Positions 42,045-52,428 are shown, counted from the first letter of the stretch. The stretch is DNA of 64,000 nucleotides from an uncultured Bacteroidota bacterium (GCA_900696575.1 CAADHD010000018.1:19725-83724); one strand, 5' to 3'. The notes: generated by a model not told the origin, from the letters alone. Made by a program: numbers and translations.

Positions 42045-43646
42045 ATGCTTAAGCGCCAAACCCTGTTTTATTTGTCGCCTGTCATTTTCGGATTGCTGCA
42101 ATGGGCGGCATGGCCTCCGGCAGGATTTGCTCCGCTGCTTTTCCTATCCTGGGTTTTTATTTTTTATGCAGAAGACTATACGCTGAAGTTCCGGTTATCA
42201 AAATGGAAATTGTTTTTCAATGTGTATGCTGCTTTCTTTTTATGGAACCTGCTTACCACATGGTGGGTCTATAATTCAACAGCATTCGGGGCAGGCGCAG
42301 CCATAATCTGCAATTCGCTTTTTATGGCAGTGGTTTTTATGCTCTATCACTCCACCCGAATAGCCACAAAAAATCTGATTGGGCGCTTTACACTTATTCC
42401 ATACTGGATTGCTTTTGAGTATCTGCACCATCACTGGGATTTGTCGTGGCCATGGCTTTCCCTCGGTAATGGGTTGGCATCTTATCATCGCTGGATTCAA
42501 TGGTATGAATTTACAGGTATGCAGGGAGGAACCTTCTGGATTCTGTGGGTTAACATTCTTATCTATCAAACGGTAACAACTTTTTCAAAGCAAAACGTTT
42601 TGCCGAAAGCCGTACTCGCTACATCAGCGCTAATCATTCCTGTGGTTATTTCACTGTTGATATATCACAGCCATGAAGAGAAGGGCCGGGAAATAGCTGT
42701 GGTGGTGGCTCAGCCTAATGTGGATCCTTACCATGAAAAGTTTAACGGAACAGGGCGTGAACAGCTTGAGCGCATGTTGAATCTGGCAGAAACCAGAATG
42801 GATGATTCGGTTCAATTAGTGGTGTTTCCGGAAACTGCATTGCCAGACGGCATTTGGGAAAACAACATGGAAACGCATCCACAAATTGACAGGATTCGTT
42901 CATTCTTATCAAACCATAAAAATGCTTCTGTCCTTTTCGGAGCAACGACATTGCGATTTTATGAAAACGATGAAAAAATTCCGGCCACGGCACGCAAGCA
43001 TAAAATTGAAGAAGGGTATTATGACATTTACAATACTGCGCTGATGCTGTCATCCTCAACAGATAATTTGCAGGTTTATCATAAATCGAAATTAGTGCCC
43101 GGGGTAGAGAAGATGCCTTATCCTGCCGTATTCGGGTTTCTGGAAAAGTTTGCGATTGATTTAGGTGGAATGTCGGGCAGCCATGGAGTGGATAAAGAGC
43201 CTGTTGTATTTGAAACATCATCAGGTGTTAAAACAGCGCCTGTTATCTGTTATGAATCTATTTACAACGACTATCTGCGCAAGTACGTGAATAAGGGGGC
43301 AGAGATGATAGGCATAATTACCAATGACGGATGGTGGGGGGATACGCCCGGCCACCGGCAACATTTAGTGTATGCAAAAATTTCTTGTATTTCGCTCAGG
43401 CGAAGCGCAGCGCGCTCGGCCAACACCGGTATTTCTGCATTGATCAATCAGCGAGGAGATGTTGTTTTCCCGACTGAATACTGGAAAAAAGCCGTTATCA
43501 AAGATAAAATTCACCTGAATGATTCAAAAACCTATTATGCAAGGTTTGGAAATTTTTTTGCTTCTGCATCGCTTATTTTTTCTGCCGCTCTGCTAATGCT
43601 GCTTCTTATCAAGAAAAGTTCCGCTCAATTTCAGAAAAAATCATAA
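42045..43646 (+). CDS. lnt: Apolipoprotein N-acyltransferase
   Basis: 533 residues, last step of lipoprotein maturation. An N-terminal membrane part (about seven helices) is followed by the nitrilase-like domain with the catalytic triad: Glu about 263 (VFPETALP), Lys about 349 (YHKSKLVPGVE) and Cys about 402 (VICYESIY). NDGWWGDTPGHRQHL is diagnostic. Many lipoproteins in the window depend on it. The start is the ATG at 42045; CATCTTTG lies just upstream and resembles a -7 element. It converges with the T9SS gene (six-base overlap). Confidence 0.94.
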   Translation: MLKRQTLFYLSPVIFGLLQWAAWPPAGFAPLLFLSWVFIFYAEDYTLKFRLSKWKLFFNVYAAFFLWNLLTTWWVYNSTAFGAGAAIICNSLFMAVVFMLYHSTRIATKNLIGRFTLIPYWIAFEYLHHHWDLSWPWLSLGNGLASYHRWIQWYEFTGMQGGTFWILWVNILIYQTVTTFSKQNVLPKAVLATSALIIPVVISLLIYHSHEEKGREIAVVVAQPNVDPYHEKFNGTGREQLERMLNLAETRMDDSVQLVVFPETALPDGIWENNMETHPQIDRIRSFLSNHKNASVLFGATTLRFYENDEKIPATARKHKIEEGYYDIYNTALMLSSSTDNLQVYHKSKLVPGVEKMPYPAVFGFLEKFAIDLGGMSGSHGVDKEPVVFETSSGVKTAPVICYESIYNDYLRKYVNKGAEMIGIITNDGWWGDTPGHRQHLVYAKISCISLRRSAARSANTGISALINQRGDVVFPTEYWKKAVIKDKIHLNDSKTYYARFGNFFASASLIFSAALLMLLLIKKSSAQFQKKS

Positions 43647-46600
43647 ACGAATTACCTTGAATGATTTCTGGCGGCCACCCATATTCACTGTCATCAGATA
43701 AGTTCCGGAAACCAAGAATGGAATGCTTAACTGCACAACTTGTTCAGGACTATTGACGCTTGTTTCGAAAACTTTTTTCCCATTCAGGTCAAACAAAGAA
43801 ACGGTTGCCCGAGATTCTGTTTCTTTAAATAACAGAACGAACCGGTCTGAAAATATTCCGTTAAACAATTCAACCCAGGAGGACTGAGCTGATTTTATGG
43901 CTATGATATTTGACAGGTTTGTTTTTCCATCATAATCATTCTGCATAAGCCGGTAATAATAAACCGGCCTGCTTATCTGCATGTCTTCAAATGAGTACTG
44001 GCGATAAGTAGTGGTAGTTCCGCTTCCGTTAACAAAACCGATGGATGAAAATTCTTTTCCATTATCAGAGCGCTGAATCTCAAAGCCTCTGTTGTTAGAC
44101 TCAGAGGCTGTTGCCCATTCGAGTAAATTGAAGTGGCCTTTGTTGGTTCCGCTGAAGAAAAGTAAACTTACCGGCAAAGGCGGATTGGTGGGCGCTATGA
44201 TTTCAAAATCATCAACGGCAATGCCGGGGCCTGTTACTGTTACATCTGACTTAAATACCAGTCTGAAAGAAACAGATGGATTACCTGAAAGAAAAGAAAC
44301 ATTCCATTGACAAAGTGTAAAGGCGGTAAGGGTATTGTTAAAAAACGGTTGATTAGGGGGAAATGCCGTAGTGCCGGGTGTAGAATAGTTATACCAGTTA
44401 GCGCCAATAACACCGAGTGGCGTCCAGTTTATTCCGCGGTTGGTTGAGTACTCTACTATCATCCCGTCCCAACCTATTTCAAATTGATTTTTTCGGTAGA
44501 ACTGTAACGTATAAGCGCCCGGTGCCGAGAAGTTAAAACAAGGCGAATACAATTCGGCAGATGCATTATTAGCATAGTTAGCCTGAGTTAGGCCGGTAAC
44601 CCAAACAAAACTTCCGCTTCGCGTTCCGTTTTTTCCGGCCAGCACCGAATTGCCTCTTTCAAAATCGGTATAAGTGCCGGCACAAGCAACGGGCACCTCC
44701 GTAACTTTAGCTCCGAAGTCATTGGGATTAACATCAAAATTTCCGCCCATGGCAGGTGTATATGGCGTGCCTCTGTTGGGAAGTATTTTTATGTAACCAT
44801 TTTTGGTACGCGATAATGAGCCATTAATGGTAAGCGTAATGTTATAGACTCCGGGTGTAGTGTAAGTATGAACGGGATGCTGCAAAGCGGAAGAGTTTCC
44901 ATCGCCAAAATTCCATAACCAGGAAGTAGCTTTAAGTGATGCGTCAGTAAACTGAATGGAGGCACCGGTATAGGAAACGGCAGCGCTCGTTTTAAATTCA
45001 ACGTAAGGATTACAGAAAACATCGGAAGAATATAAGCCACGGCCATGCGTAGCGGCTATAACAAGATTGTCGCTCTGGCGGATCTGAAGCATATCCACGC
45101 GCGTATTGGCAAGCCCGAGATTAGAGGGAGCCCAGGAAGTAGCTGCTCCGCTAATTAAATCAGTTGACCAAACACCAAGTTCGGTTGCTATCAGTGCCTG
45201 AGCGGGATTTAGCGGATTAAACAAAGCCCAACGGACGGGAATGTCGGGTAATGAGGCATTGTCAAGATTTGACCAGGAAGTTCCGCCATTCGTTGTTTCC
45301 CATACGCTGTTTACTCCGTAATTGCTGTAAGTTACCAACAGGTGGTCATCGTTGCCATCCTGAATGGCGATGCAGGATACTGATCCGGAAGGCATACCGG
45401 ATCCATTATTAATCCATGCACCAGCAGAGCCTGATGCTATGGTGTTTGCATTATCCACCCTGACAACTCTTCCGTTGTTTAGCCCGAAAAAGACGCGGTT
45501 AGGAGTGTTTTGCGAAACCGACACATGTGAAATTGTGGATCCGAAATTGGTGATGTTTACATTCTGTGTAGTATTCCCGGTTTGCGGATTAGTCCATCGC
45601 AGATAATTTCCGCTGCTTACTGCTGCATAAAAAACATTGGAAACGTTGTCGTAATCTGTAGGATTAACAAAACTTCCGGTATTGCCAAAGAATAGGCCGC
45701 TGCTGCTCCACGACTGTCCGCAATTTGTGCTTCTGAAATAGTTGTTATAGACATAAGAAGTCCATTGATATTGTGGCTGGTCTTGATCAATGTGTGTAAA
45801 GCACCCATCGCCACCGGTAACTTCAACAGTGGTGTTCATTCCGGGAAAACGGTATTGTTGTGACCCGTTATCCTGAGCACCGGCAAGAAAATAATCGGAA
45901 TAAGCAGCCGGATGCATGGCACAGGCATAATACTGAGTAACATTGTATCCTGAATTTTTACTTACGATTGTCGGAATAGCGGCTGAGCCATTGGCGGTCA
46001 TGTAAATACCCCCATCATTCCCAAAATAAACAGTGTTTGAGCTGTTGGGATGAAAATAAATCCAATGCTGGTCGGCATGCACTTCCTGAAAACCAAAGCC
46101 GCCATACCAGTGAGCAATTTGCTGCCAGGTATTTCCGCCATTGGTTGATTTAAACAAATCAACCCCTCCAACAAAGATAACGTTTGCATCATTGGGGTCA
46201 ACAGCAATGGTAAGGTCATACCAGGCCTGGCCGCGGGTTAAATCCGCACCGATGCCGCCATCGGCATCAACAGGCAAGGTACATGCAGTCCAGTTAACTC
46301 CGCCATCAGCCGTGCGGTAAATGCCTCCAATACCATTTCCGCCTCCTTGCGCCATTGCATAAACAACCTGAGCGTTTGAGCGGGCACAGGCTAATTCAAT
46401 GCGTTGAATGCCTGTAGTGGGAAATCCATTCGTACCGGTGTTCAGTTTTGTCCAGCTACCGGCATTACCGGTTGCTGATTTATAAACTCCATCGGCTTGA
46501 AATAATCCGCCTGCTGCATAAATACTGTTGTCTACTGCAATTTCAACATCAGAAATTCTGTCTGAAACGGCACCTGTTCCTGCGCCTAAAACTTTTGTCC

Positions 46601-47345
46601 ATGTAGTTCCTCCGTTCTGCGACCGGAATAGTCCGCTTCGTGTAGCAGAATAAATATCGCCTGTAACAGGATGAATAGCTAAGCGTTGGTTGTAATAGAA
46701 GTTTGAATTGTTGGTAGAAGCCAGTTGATTCCAGGTTGCGCCTCCGTCAGTTGATTTCCAAATTCCTAAACCGCGAATAGCATCAGCATTAAAAAATCCT
46801 TCACCGGTTCCGAAATACATTTCCTGTGAATTAAGCGGATTATAAACTAAAGTAGTAACAGCTATGTTTCCAAAAAGGTCATTCACCACAGTCCAAACAG
46901 GATTGGCAACAGTGATATCAGTAGTTTTCCATATTCCGCCACCGACTCCGGCAGCCCAAACGGTGCGGCCTGTCGGATCATTAGGGTCAACCATAATAGC
47001 ACGTGTTCGGCCTCCAACATTATCAGGGCCGCGCTCTACCCATTGCACTCCCGGTATGGCGCCTAAAACTTTACCTTGTGGATTAGAGGCTAACCTTTGA
47101 ATCAATTGTTCCTTGGCTGCTAAAATTCTTTCGTAAGGAACATACCCTAAAGCAGGGTCTTTGGTGATTTCAGCCTCATGCTGCATAGCTAAATCAATCC
47201 TGTCTTTCTTGGGCACTTTTTTATCAGTCGGTACTGCTGTTTTTCTTTGTACTTGCTTCTTGATTGATTCGTATGGCTTAACAGTCGTCAGTAAGGCAAC
47301 CGTCAAAGCCATGGCAGCAAGTAGATAAATCGTTTCTTTTTTCAT
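43641..47345 (-). CDS. Type IX-secreted BNR/sortilin-like propeller protein with PKD and Por sorting domains
   Basis: 1234 residues. Signal peptide (MKKETIYLLAAMALTVALL); then about 700 residues of beta-propeller with VTS10/BNR-type blades (GGTTWTKVLG, WKSTDGGATW, STNGGNTWQ, Asp-box-like); then a PKD domain (FTDASLKATSWLWNFGDG); a MAM/jelly-roll-like stretch; and a C-terminal type A sorting domain of about 75 residues (VSLFDLNGKKVFE and SGTYLMTVNMGGRQKSFKVI). Secreted to the outer surface through the T9SS. Substrate unknown. The ATG at 47345 starts the signal peptide; 47366 is the longest frame. Confidence 0.9.
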   Translation of the reverse strand: MKKETIYLLAAMALTVALLTTVKPYESIKKQVQRKTAVPTDKKVPKKDRIDLAMQHEAEITKDPALGYVPYERILAAKEQLIQRLASNPQGKVLGAIPGVQWVERGPDNVGGRTRAIMVDPNDPTGRTVWAAGVGGGIWKTTDITVANPVWTVVNDLFGNIAVTTLVYNPLNSQEMYFGTGEGFFNADAIRGLGIWKSTDGGATWNQLASTNNSNFYYNQRLAIHPVTGDIYSATRSGLFRSQNGGTTWTKVLGAGTGAVSDRISDVEIAVDNSIYAAGGLFQADGVYKSATGNAGSWTKLNTGTNGFPTTGIQRIELACARSNAQVVYAMAQGGGNGIGGIYRTADGGVNWTACTLPVDADGGIGADLTRGQAWYDLTIAVDPNDANVIFVGGVDLFKSTNGGNTWQQIAHWYGGFGFQEVHADQHWIYFHPNSSNTVYFGNDGGIYMTANGSAAIPTIVSKNSGYNVTQYYACAMHPAAYSDYFLAGAQDNGSQQYRFPGMNTTVEVTGGDGCFTHIDQDQPQYQWTSYVYNNYFRSTNCGQSWSSSGLFFGNTGSFVNPTDYDNVSNVFYAAVSSGNYLRWTNPQTGNTTQNVNITNFGSTISHVSVSQNTPNRVFFGLNNGRVVRVDNANTIASGSAGAWINNGSGMPSGSVSCIAIQDGNDDHLLVTYSNYGVNSVWETTNGGTSWSNLDNASLPDIPVRWALFNPLNPAQALIATELGVWSTDLISGAATSWAPSNLGLANTRVDMLQIRQSDNLVIAATHGRGLYSSDVFCNPYVEFKTSAAVSYTGASIQFTDASLKATSWLWNFGDGNSSALQHPVHTYTTPGVYNITLTINGSLSRTKNGYIKILPNRGTPYTPAMGGNFDVNPNDFGAKVTEVPVACAGTYTDFERGNSVLAGKNGTRSGSFVWVTGLTQANYANNASAELYSPCFNFSAPGAYTLQFYRKNQFEIGWDGMIVEYSTNRGINWTPLGVIGANWYNYSTPGTTAFPPNQPFFNNTLTAFTLCQWNVSFLSGNPSVSFRLVFKSDVTVTGPGIAVDDFEIIAPTNPPLPVSLLFFSGTNKGHFNLLEWATASESNNRGFEIQRSDNGKEFSSIGFVNGSGTTTTYRQYSFEDMQISRPVYYYRLMQNDYDGKTNLSNIIAIKSAQSSWVELFNGIFSDRFVLLFKETESRATVSLFDLNGKKVFETSVNSPEQVVQLSIPFLVSGTYLMTVNMGGRQKSFKVIRL

Positions 47346-47448
47346 TAAAATGAGAACCGGTATCAAACAACAAAACTAAAACAATCCGGTTTAAAAATCC
47401 AAGTACTTAACCATTGGTTTAAAAGACAGAATTCACGGTTAATGTTAG

Positions 47449-48957
47449 TTAGTTGATTTTCACCCCTTCCAACTTGGTTTCTTTATCGGCTGAATACTGT
47501 GTACGCAGTATTAACTCCCCTGTTTCGTCAAAAATTTTCCATTCTCCGTCCCTTAAACCGAGTTTATAATATCTGATTTCTTTGGTTTGCCCATTCGGAA
47601 AATAATAGGTGTGTTCTCCATTTTCAAAACCATCTCTGTACTCCCCTTCAAAAGCTAATTTACCGTTGAGGTAATACTGTTTCCATTTTCCTTCCTGCCT
47701 GTCATCTACATATTTTCCTTCGGCTACATACTCTCCGTTTCTGTATCTCCATACCCCTTCTTTCTTTCCTTCATTATAATTTCCTTCTGCAATTAATTCA
47801 AGGCTGTCGTTGTACTCTCTGGAGTATCCATCTTCAAACCCTTTTACAAATGCCTCTTCCCTTAGTAGGTTTCCTGAGGGATAAAACCATTTCCACTCAC
47901 CCTCCGGCTTATCGTTTTTGTAGTTGCCGCGTTGTTGAATTTTTTTATTGGAATAATAAAATATCCATTCTCCTTCACGCTTACCATCTGCAAAGTTTCC
48001 TTCGCTTTGGACATTTCCTTCGGGGTAATAAAATTTCCATGTGCCTTGTTTCTTTCCTCCTCCATCTGTTATTCCATCCGCTATAACCACTCCGTCTTTA
48101 TAGACTTTTCCGGTAATAATATTCCCTTCTCTGTCATATTCGCGGTAAACCCCTTGTCTTACTCCATCCAGCAGATTTACTGAATAAGATGGCCGTCCAT
48201 TGTTGTGATAATCGCGGTCAATGGTGAGTTCTTTATGCGTTAATTTATCAACATACAGTTCTCCATTGCGATACATTTCCGATTTGGCCAATGTACCGTC
48301 AGGCTTATAGGATTTAAAGAGTCCGTCTTTTCTGTCATCAAGGTATTTCCCTTCTGATTTAACGGTACCGTCAGGATAAAAATCTTTCCATACTCCCTGT
48401 TTGAATCCGAATTTATCAATACGGTTAATTTTCTCTTCCCGCTTAAAATAGCCTTTGTCGTACCAGGTACGGGTAATAATTCTTCCGTCTTCTGCATACT
48501 CAAGTGCTATTCCCTGCTCCAATCCAGCTGTGAACGGTATTTCCTTTTGAAGAAAACCTTTTTCATCATAGTAACGGCACATTCCTTCTTTGAGGTTTTC
48601 GTTTAAAAATTCTTCTGATTTCGTTTTTCCGTTTAAATAATACTCTTTCTGTAACCCTTGTTTTATGCCATTCAGGTAATTGTATTCTGAAGTAAGAATT
48701 CCTTTTTCATTGTAAAACTTCCATGTTCCGTGAGGTTGATGATTTAACCGTACACCTTCTGATTTCAGTTCTCCGTTTTCGTGATAACTACGCCACAAAC
48801 CTTCGGGTTTGCCGTTTAATAAAATGCCTTCGCTGCTTACTTTACCTGACGGATAATAAAATCTGTTAAATCCGTTAAGAATAACACTGTCTTTCTGACA
48901 TAAGGCAGTATGAAACAGGCCCAATAAAAAAATCGGTATGAGTAATTTTAATTTCAC
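47449..48957 (-). CDS. MORN-repeat protein, YwqK type, exported
   Basis: 502 residues with a signal peptide (ending ALCQ). About 18 MORN_2/YwqK repeats of about 22 residues of the form GxxxGxWKxYxxxGxLxxExxY fill the rest, for example GTWKFYNEKGILTSEYNY and GEWIFYYSNKKIQQRGNYK. Repeats of this kind form an elongated beta surface for binding membranes or partners. YwqK is the antitoxin of a toxin pair in Bacillus, but no toxin gene is adjacent here, so the antitoxin label should not be carried over. 22 bases separate it from nadA. Confidence 0.85.
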   Translation of the reverse strand: MKLKLLIPIFLLGLFHTALCQKDSVILNGFNRFYYPSGKVSSEGILLNGKPEGLWRSYHENGELKSEGVRLNHQPHGTWKFYNEKGILTSEYNYLNGIKQGLQKEYYLNGKTKSEEFLNENLKEGMCRYYDEKGFLQKEIPFTAGLEQGIALEYAEDGRIITRTWYDKGYFKREEKINRIDKFGFKQGVWKDFYPDGTVKSEGKYLDDRKDGLFKSYKPDGTLAKSEMYRNGELYVDKLTHKELTIDRDYHNNGRPSYSVNLLDGVRQGVYREYDREGNIITGKVYKDGVVIADGITDGGGKKQGTWKFYYPEGNVQSEGNFADGKREGEWIFYYSNKKIQQRGNYKNDKPEGEWKWFYPSGNLLREEAFVKGFEDGYSREYNDSLELIAEGNYNEGKKEGVWRYRNGEYVAEGKYVDDRQEGKWKQYYLNGKLAFEGEYRDGFENGEHTYYFPNGQTKEIRYYKLGLRDGEWKIFDETGELILRTQYSADKETKLEGVKIN

Positions 48958-48979
48958 CGAACAAAAATACTCAGATACT

Positions 48980-49906
48980 TTATGGTGCAGCTGAAATTTC
49001 GAGCATGCGTTTCAGTGGTTTAACAGCATATAAGGCTATATGCTCAGGAATGATAATTTCAGGCAGTTCATTCATCATACAGGCATATAATTTTTCAAGT
49101 GTATTCAGTTTCATATGCGGGCAATCATTGCAGGCACAATTATTATTCGGAGGAGCGGGTATAAAAACTTTATCAGGATTTTTTTTCTGCATCTGATAAA
49201 TAATACCGCTTTCGGTTGCTACAATAAATTCCTTCTTATTACTGGAAGAGGTATAATTAAGAAGCGCTGTAGTAGAGCCAATAAAATCAGCTTGTTTAAG
49301 AACATGCTCTTCACATTCGGGATGTGCTATTAATTCAGCCTGCGGATGACGAAGCTTAAGCCGGGTTATTTTTTCAAGCGAAAAAATTTCGTGAACCATG
49401 CAGGTGCCGTTCCATAGCAACATTTCTCTTCCGGTTTGTTTTATCACGTAAGCGCCAAGATTTTTATCAGGAGCAAAAATGATTTTCTTATCAGGAGAAA
49501 CGCTGTTTACCACTTTTACGGCATTACTGGAGGTACAGATAATATCGCTCATGGCTTTTATCTCGGCCGTGCAGTTGATGTAGGAAATAACTACATAATC
49601 AGGATGCTTTTCTTTAAACTTCCTGAATTCATCAGGCGGGCAACTGTCTGCCAGAGAACAACCGGCATTCATATCAGGAATCACCACTTTCTTTCCCGGG
49701 TTTAAAAGCTTTGCTGTTTCTGCCATAAAATGTACTCCTGCAAATACAATCATGGCAGCATCTGTTTTTTCAGCTTGCTGTGCCAGCCCAAGGCTGTCGC
49801 CAATATAATCGGCTACATCCTGAATGTCGCTGTCCTGATAATAATGAGCCAGTATGACTGCATTCTTTGCCTTCTTAATGGCATGTATTTCCTTAATGAT
49901 GTCCAT
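48980..49906 (-). CDS. nadA: Quinolinate synthase NadA
   Basis: 308 residues. Condenses iminoaspartate with DHAP to quinolinate, the first pathway-specific product of NAD synthesis, using a [4Fe-4S] cluster. Cluster cysteines are about 83 (AGCSLAD), 169 (NGTCMVH) and one of 257/259/262 ([11 protein letters not shown]). The Tyr-Tyr motif [23 protein letters not shown] is typical. No nadB or nadC is in the window. It is divergent from rpiB across an AT-rich 478-base gap. Confidence 0.95.
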   Translation of the reverse strand: MDIIKEIHAIKKAKNAVILAHYYQDSDIQDVADYIGDSLGLAQQAEKTDAAMIVFAGVHFMAETAKLLNPGKKVVIPDMNAGCSLADSCPPDEFRKFKEKHPDYVVISYINCTAEIKAMSDIICTSSNAVKVVNSVSPDKKIIFAPDKNLGAYVIKQTGREMLLWNGTCMVHEIFSLEKITRLKLRHPQAELIAHPECEEHVLKQADFIGSTTALLNYTSSSNKKEFIVATESGIIYQMQKKNPDKVFIPAPPNNNCACNDCPHMKLNTLEKLYACMMNELPEIIIPEHIALYAVKPLKRMLEISAAP

Positions 49907-50384
49907 TTTTAAAATCCTGACAAATATCTGTTAAACACTATGAAGGTTTTCAACACACATTATAAAAAACACCATTTAATTTTTAAAAAATAAAATTATT
50001 ATTGATGTATGTATGCTTGTTAGCAATGTTTAAAATTATTTATGTATTTTCTGAATAATTGATTTTTGAGTACTTGATAACAAGATGTTAACAGGCAGGC
50101 GTAAGCGGAGTATAGTGTTACTTAGTTTTTTTTACACAGAAATTAACATGCTGTTTGAAATAAGGTTTTGTTAATAATGCAGACAACGGAAATGGTTTAC
50201 AAATACCGTTACTTATGTTGATTACCTGGTTGTAAAAATGAAGGTGTTGTTGAGAAAAAGCAGAAAAATTAAAATTAACGGGAGGAAGGCTCACTTACCA
50301 GTATTTTTGAACAGAAAAAAACATTTATTACAAACGTTATTAACCGTCATAAGCTTAATTTTACACAGTAAATAAGACAGATCA
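49907..50384. other. AT-rich divergent intergenic region between nadA and rpiB
   Basis: About 70-75% A+T, highest between 49960 and 50070, with no credible open frame on either strand. It must carry the promoters of both flanking genes. Two TTTTACACAG words (near 50138 and 50361) differ from the TTATnCACA DnaA box by one base; a TTTTCAACACA word is at 49952. Short runs such as GTTAACA and CATTTATTACAAACG are seen but form no clear array. Confidence 0.45.
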
Positions 50385-50813
50385 ATGAACATTATAATAG
50401 GGTGCGACCATGCAGGCTTTGAGTTAAAAGAAAGGATAAAGCAAAAAATGTCGTCAGAAGGATTTATTGTAAAAGATGCAGGAACTTATTCTGCCGATCC
50501 GGTAGATTATCCTGATTTTGCTCATGCAGTAGCGGAAATTGTTTCATCAGGCGAAGCAGAAAAAGGAATACTGATTTGCGGAAGCGCCAATGGGGTAGCG
50601 ATGGCAGCCAATAAGCATAAAGATATACGGGCGGCTATTTGCTGGAACGATGAAATAGCAAGGTTAGCGCGTCAGCATAACAATGCTAATATTATTTGTA
50701 TTCCGGCACGGTTTGTAAGCAGTGAAACAGCAGAACGAATGACTGATATTTTCTTTTCAACTGCATTTGAAGGAGGCCGGCATCAGAAAAGGGTTCAGAA
50801 GATTAACTGTTAA
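50385..50813 (+). CDS. rpiB: Ribose-5-phosphate isomerase B (RpiB/LacAB family)
   Basis: 142 residues. Interconverts ribose-5-phosphate and ribulose-5-phosphate. Motifs: IIGCDHAGFELKE at the N-terminus (Asp, His), DAGTY, VDYPDFAHAVAE, ILICGSANGVAMAANK (usual GTGIG reads GSANG, with Cys preceding it as catalytic base), and the NANIICIPARFVS segment. Family length is normal. It converges with the SRPBCC gene (11-base overlap). Confidence 0.93.
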   Translation: MNIIIGCDHAGFELKERIKQKMSSEGFIVKDAGTYSADPVDYPDFAHAVAEIVSSGEAEKGILICGSANGVAMAANKHKDIRAAICWNDEIARLARQHNNANIICIPARFVSSETAERMTDIFFSTAFEGGRHQKRVQKINC

Positions 50814-51279
50814 GAGCAACAGCATTTTTTTGTGAGAAAATTTCTTGAATAGCTTTTTCGCGGTAATCGAAAATCAGGTTCAGTTTTTTGCGAACAAAAG
50901 CATGGTAAATTAACGGCTCAAAAACAAAACCCGGAATACGGTAATAAACCTTATCTGCCATTAAGGTGCAGTCTCCTTTATCCGAAAAGATATGTAGATG
51001 CTTCCAAAGCAAATAAGGCCCTTTCAACTGTGTATCCTGAAATGAATATGGAGGGAGCCAATGTGTAATCTCTGTTTTCCACTTCAAGGGAATACCCTGA
51101 AGATTTATTTGATAATTAATGAGAAGCCCTTTTTGCATAACAGGCGTTAAGGGCGACAGTATCTTAAACTGAAGATCAGGAGGTGTAATACGATTAAGGT
51201 TTTCGGCCTTGCTGAAAAAATCAAAAACCGCATGAACAGGTGCCGGAATTTCTGTTTGCCTGAATAATGTTCTTATCAT
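50803..51279 (-). CDS. SRPBCC-superfamily protein (SulA-like/ligand-binding)
   Basis: 158 residues with the SRPBCC/START-like beginning TLFRQTEIPAPVHAVFDFFSKAENLNRITPP and GPYLLWKHLHIFSDKGDCTLMADKVYYRIPG, as in the 'cell division inhibitor' YfcH-associated proteins. It has a hydrophobic pocket fold; ligand and role are unknown. It is the last gene in the direction of the TonB receptor operon, 31 bases after the receiver-kinase gene, so it may be read from the same message. Confidence 0.7.
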   Translation of the reverse strand: MIRTLFRQTEIPAPVHAVFDFFSKAENLNRITPPDLQFKILSPLTPVMQKGLLINYQINLQGIPLKWKTEITHWLPPYSFQDTQLKGPYLLWKHLHIFSDKGDCTLMADKVYYRIPGFVFEPLIYHAFVRKKLNLIFDYREKAIQEIFSQKNAVALNS

Positions 51280-51310
51280 GGCAGGAAGAACAAAATCAAG
51301 GGAAGGAGGT

Positions 51311-52420
51311 TTATTTATTCCATGAGAATTTTATACAAAGCCCTCCGGTAAACGAGTAGTCAATCCAGATACGCTGATTAAGGTTTTCCAGAATTCGTTT
51401 TACAAGCGGCAATCCGATACCGGTATTTTCGCTTTCATCTTTTGATTTAAGTGTCTGAAAAATTTCAAAAGCTTTTTCTTCGTTCTGTTTAATGATTCCC
51501 GGCCCGTTGTCTTTTATGGTAAAAATATATTCATCAGGCATTTCTTCCATCGAGATAGTGATTTCACCGCTTTCCTTTTCGCTGTGTTGAATGCAGTTTT
51601 TAATCAGTTCGGTAAACACCCGTTGTATCAGATCTTTTTCGACAGAAATGGTTTTATCACACCCGTTTATGGTAAAATTAAAAAGCTCCGATTCAGAAAA
51701 AGATTCAATAACAGCGTGAACTAATTTATTAAGTTCAACCGGCTGACGGCTTTCCTTAATGCGGGTTGTTCTTGAAAAGTCAGAGAGAGCGTTCATCATT
51801 CGCTGCGTTCTGTTAACCCGATTGCGAAGCAAACTCAGATTTTCAGCAACAGAAGGCTTTAAGTTGTCGCCCATATCTTCGGTAATCCAGTTGGTGAGGT
51901 TATCAATAGCACGAATAGGCGCTTTTATGTCGTGGGTTACCAAATAAGTGAAGCGCGTAAAATCGTCCTGTAGTTTAACAGTTTCAGTTTTTAAGCGTTC
52001 GTTTTCTTTAAGTGTTTGAATATGTTTTTCAAACCAGTTTATTCTTCTGCGGGTTTCTTCCAGATCAAGAGGCTTAAAAAGAAAATCTACAGTTCCGGCC
52101 TCGTATTTTTCAGTATGGAGCTTTTCATTTTTAGACACAGCAGAAACAAATATCACCGGAATGTTTTTTGTGCGATGATTAAGGCGCATCAGATCCACCA
52201 CTTCGTAGCCGTCCATATCGGGCATCTGAACATCAATAAGTGCCAGATCTACCGGCTCCTGCATAATAATTTTTAATGCTTCATTACCCGATTCGGCAGT
52301 AAGAATATTCCGGCCTTCCGTGTCAATGATATTTTGCAGCGTAAGAATGTTTTCTTTACGGTCGTCAACAATTAAAATGTTGGTTTTTGTGGCAGTGTTG
52401 GTCAGTACACAGGTTTTCAT
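51311..52420 (-). CDS. Response regulator-histidine kinase (REC-HisKA-HATPase)
   Basis: 369 residues, cytoplasmic. The N-terminal receiver has the acidic pair VDD and phospho-acceptor Asp about 63 (LIDVQMPDMDG) and the Lys in FLFKPLDLEE. A linking helix (130-150) leads to HisKA with His about 163 (VTHDIKAPIRAI) and HATPase (NCIQHSE, IKDNGPGI, TGIGLPLVKRI). It has no membrane segment or DNA-binding domain, so it receives phosphate and passes it on. It follows the hybrid kinase gene by eight bases and is the cytoplasmic end of the cascade encoded here. Confidence 0.92.
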   Translation of the reverse strand: MKTCVLTNTATKTNILIVDDRKENILTLQNIIDTEGRNILTAESGNEALKIIMQEPVDLALIDVQMPDMDGYEVVDLMRLNHRTKNIPVIFVSAVSKNEKLHTEKYEAGTVDFLFKPLDLEETRRRINWFEKHIQTLKENERLKTETVKLQDDFTRFTYLVTHDIKAPIRAIDNLTNWITEDMGDNLKPSVAENLSLLRNRVNRTQRMMNALSDFSRTTRIKESRQPVELNKLVHAVIESFSESELFNFTINGCDKTISVEKDLIQRVFTELIKNCIQHSEKESGEITISMEEMPDEYIFTIKDNGPGIIKQNEEKAFEIFQTLKSKDESENTGIGLPLVKRILENLNQRIWIDYSFTGGLCIKFSWNK

Positions 52421-52428
52421 ATTGGAAT

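Noticed and set aside
42742..43221. A 159-codon open frame antisense to lnt
   Set aside because: It lies entirely within the catalytic half of lnt, is rich in His/Phe/Cys as expected of antisense readings, and has no start context or known family.
47449..48957. YwqK antitoxin of a toxin-antitoxin pair
   Set aside because: The MORN repeats are shared with YwqK, but the protein has a signal peptide, is far longer, and has no toxin gene next to it.
49907..50384. Calling this gap oriC outright
   Set aside because: The DnaA-box matches are imperfect, few and not clustered, and neither dnaA nor dnaN is in the window; kept only as a low-interest finding.
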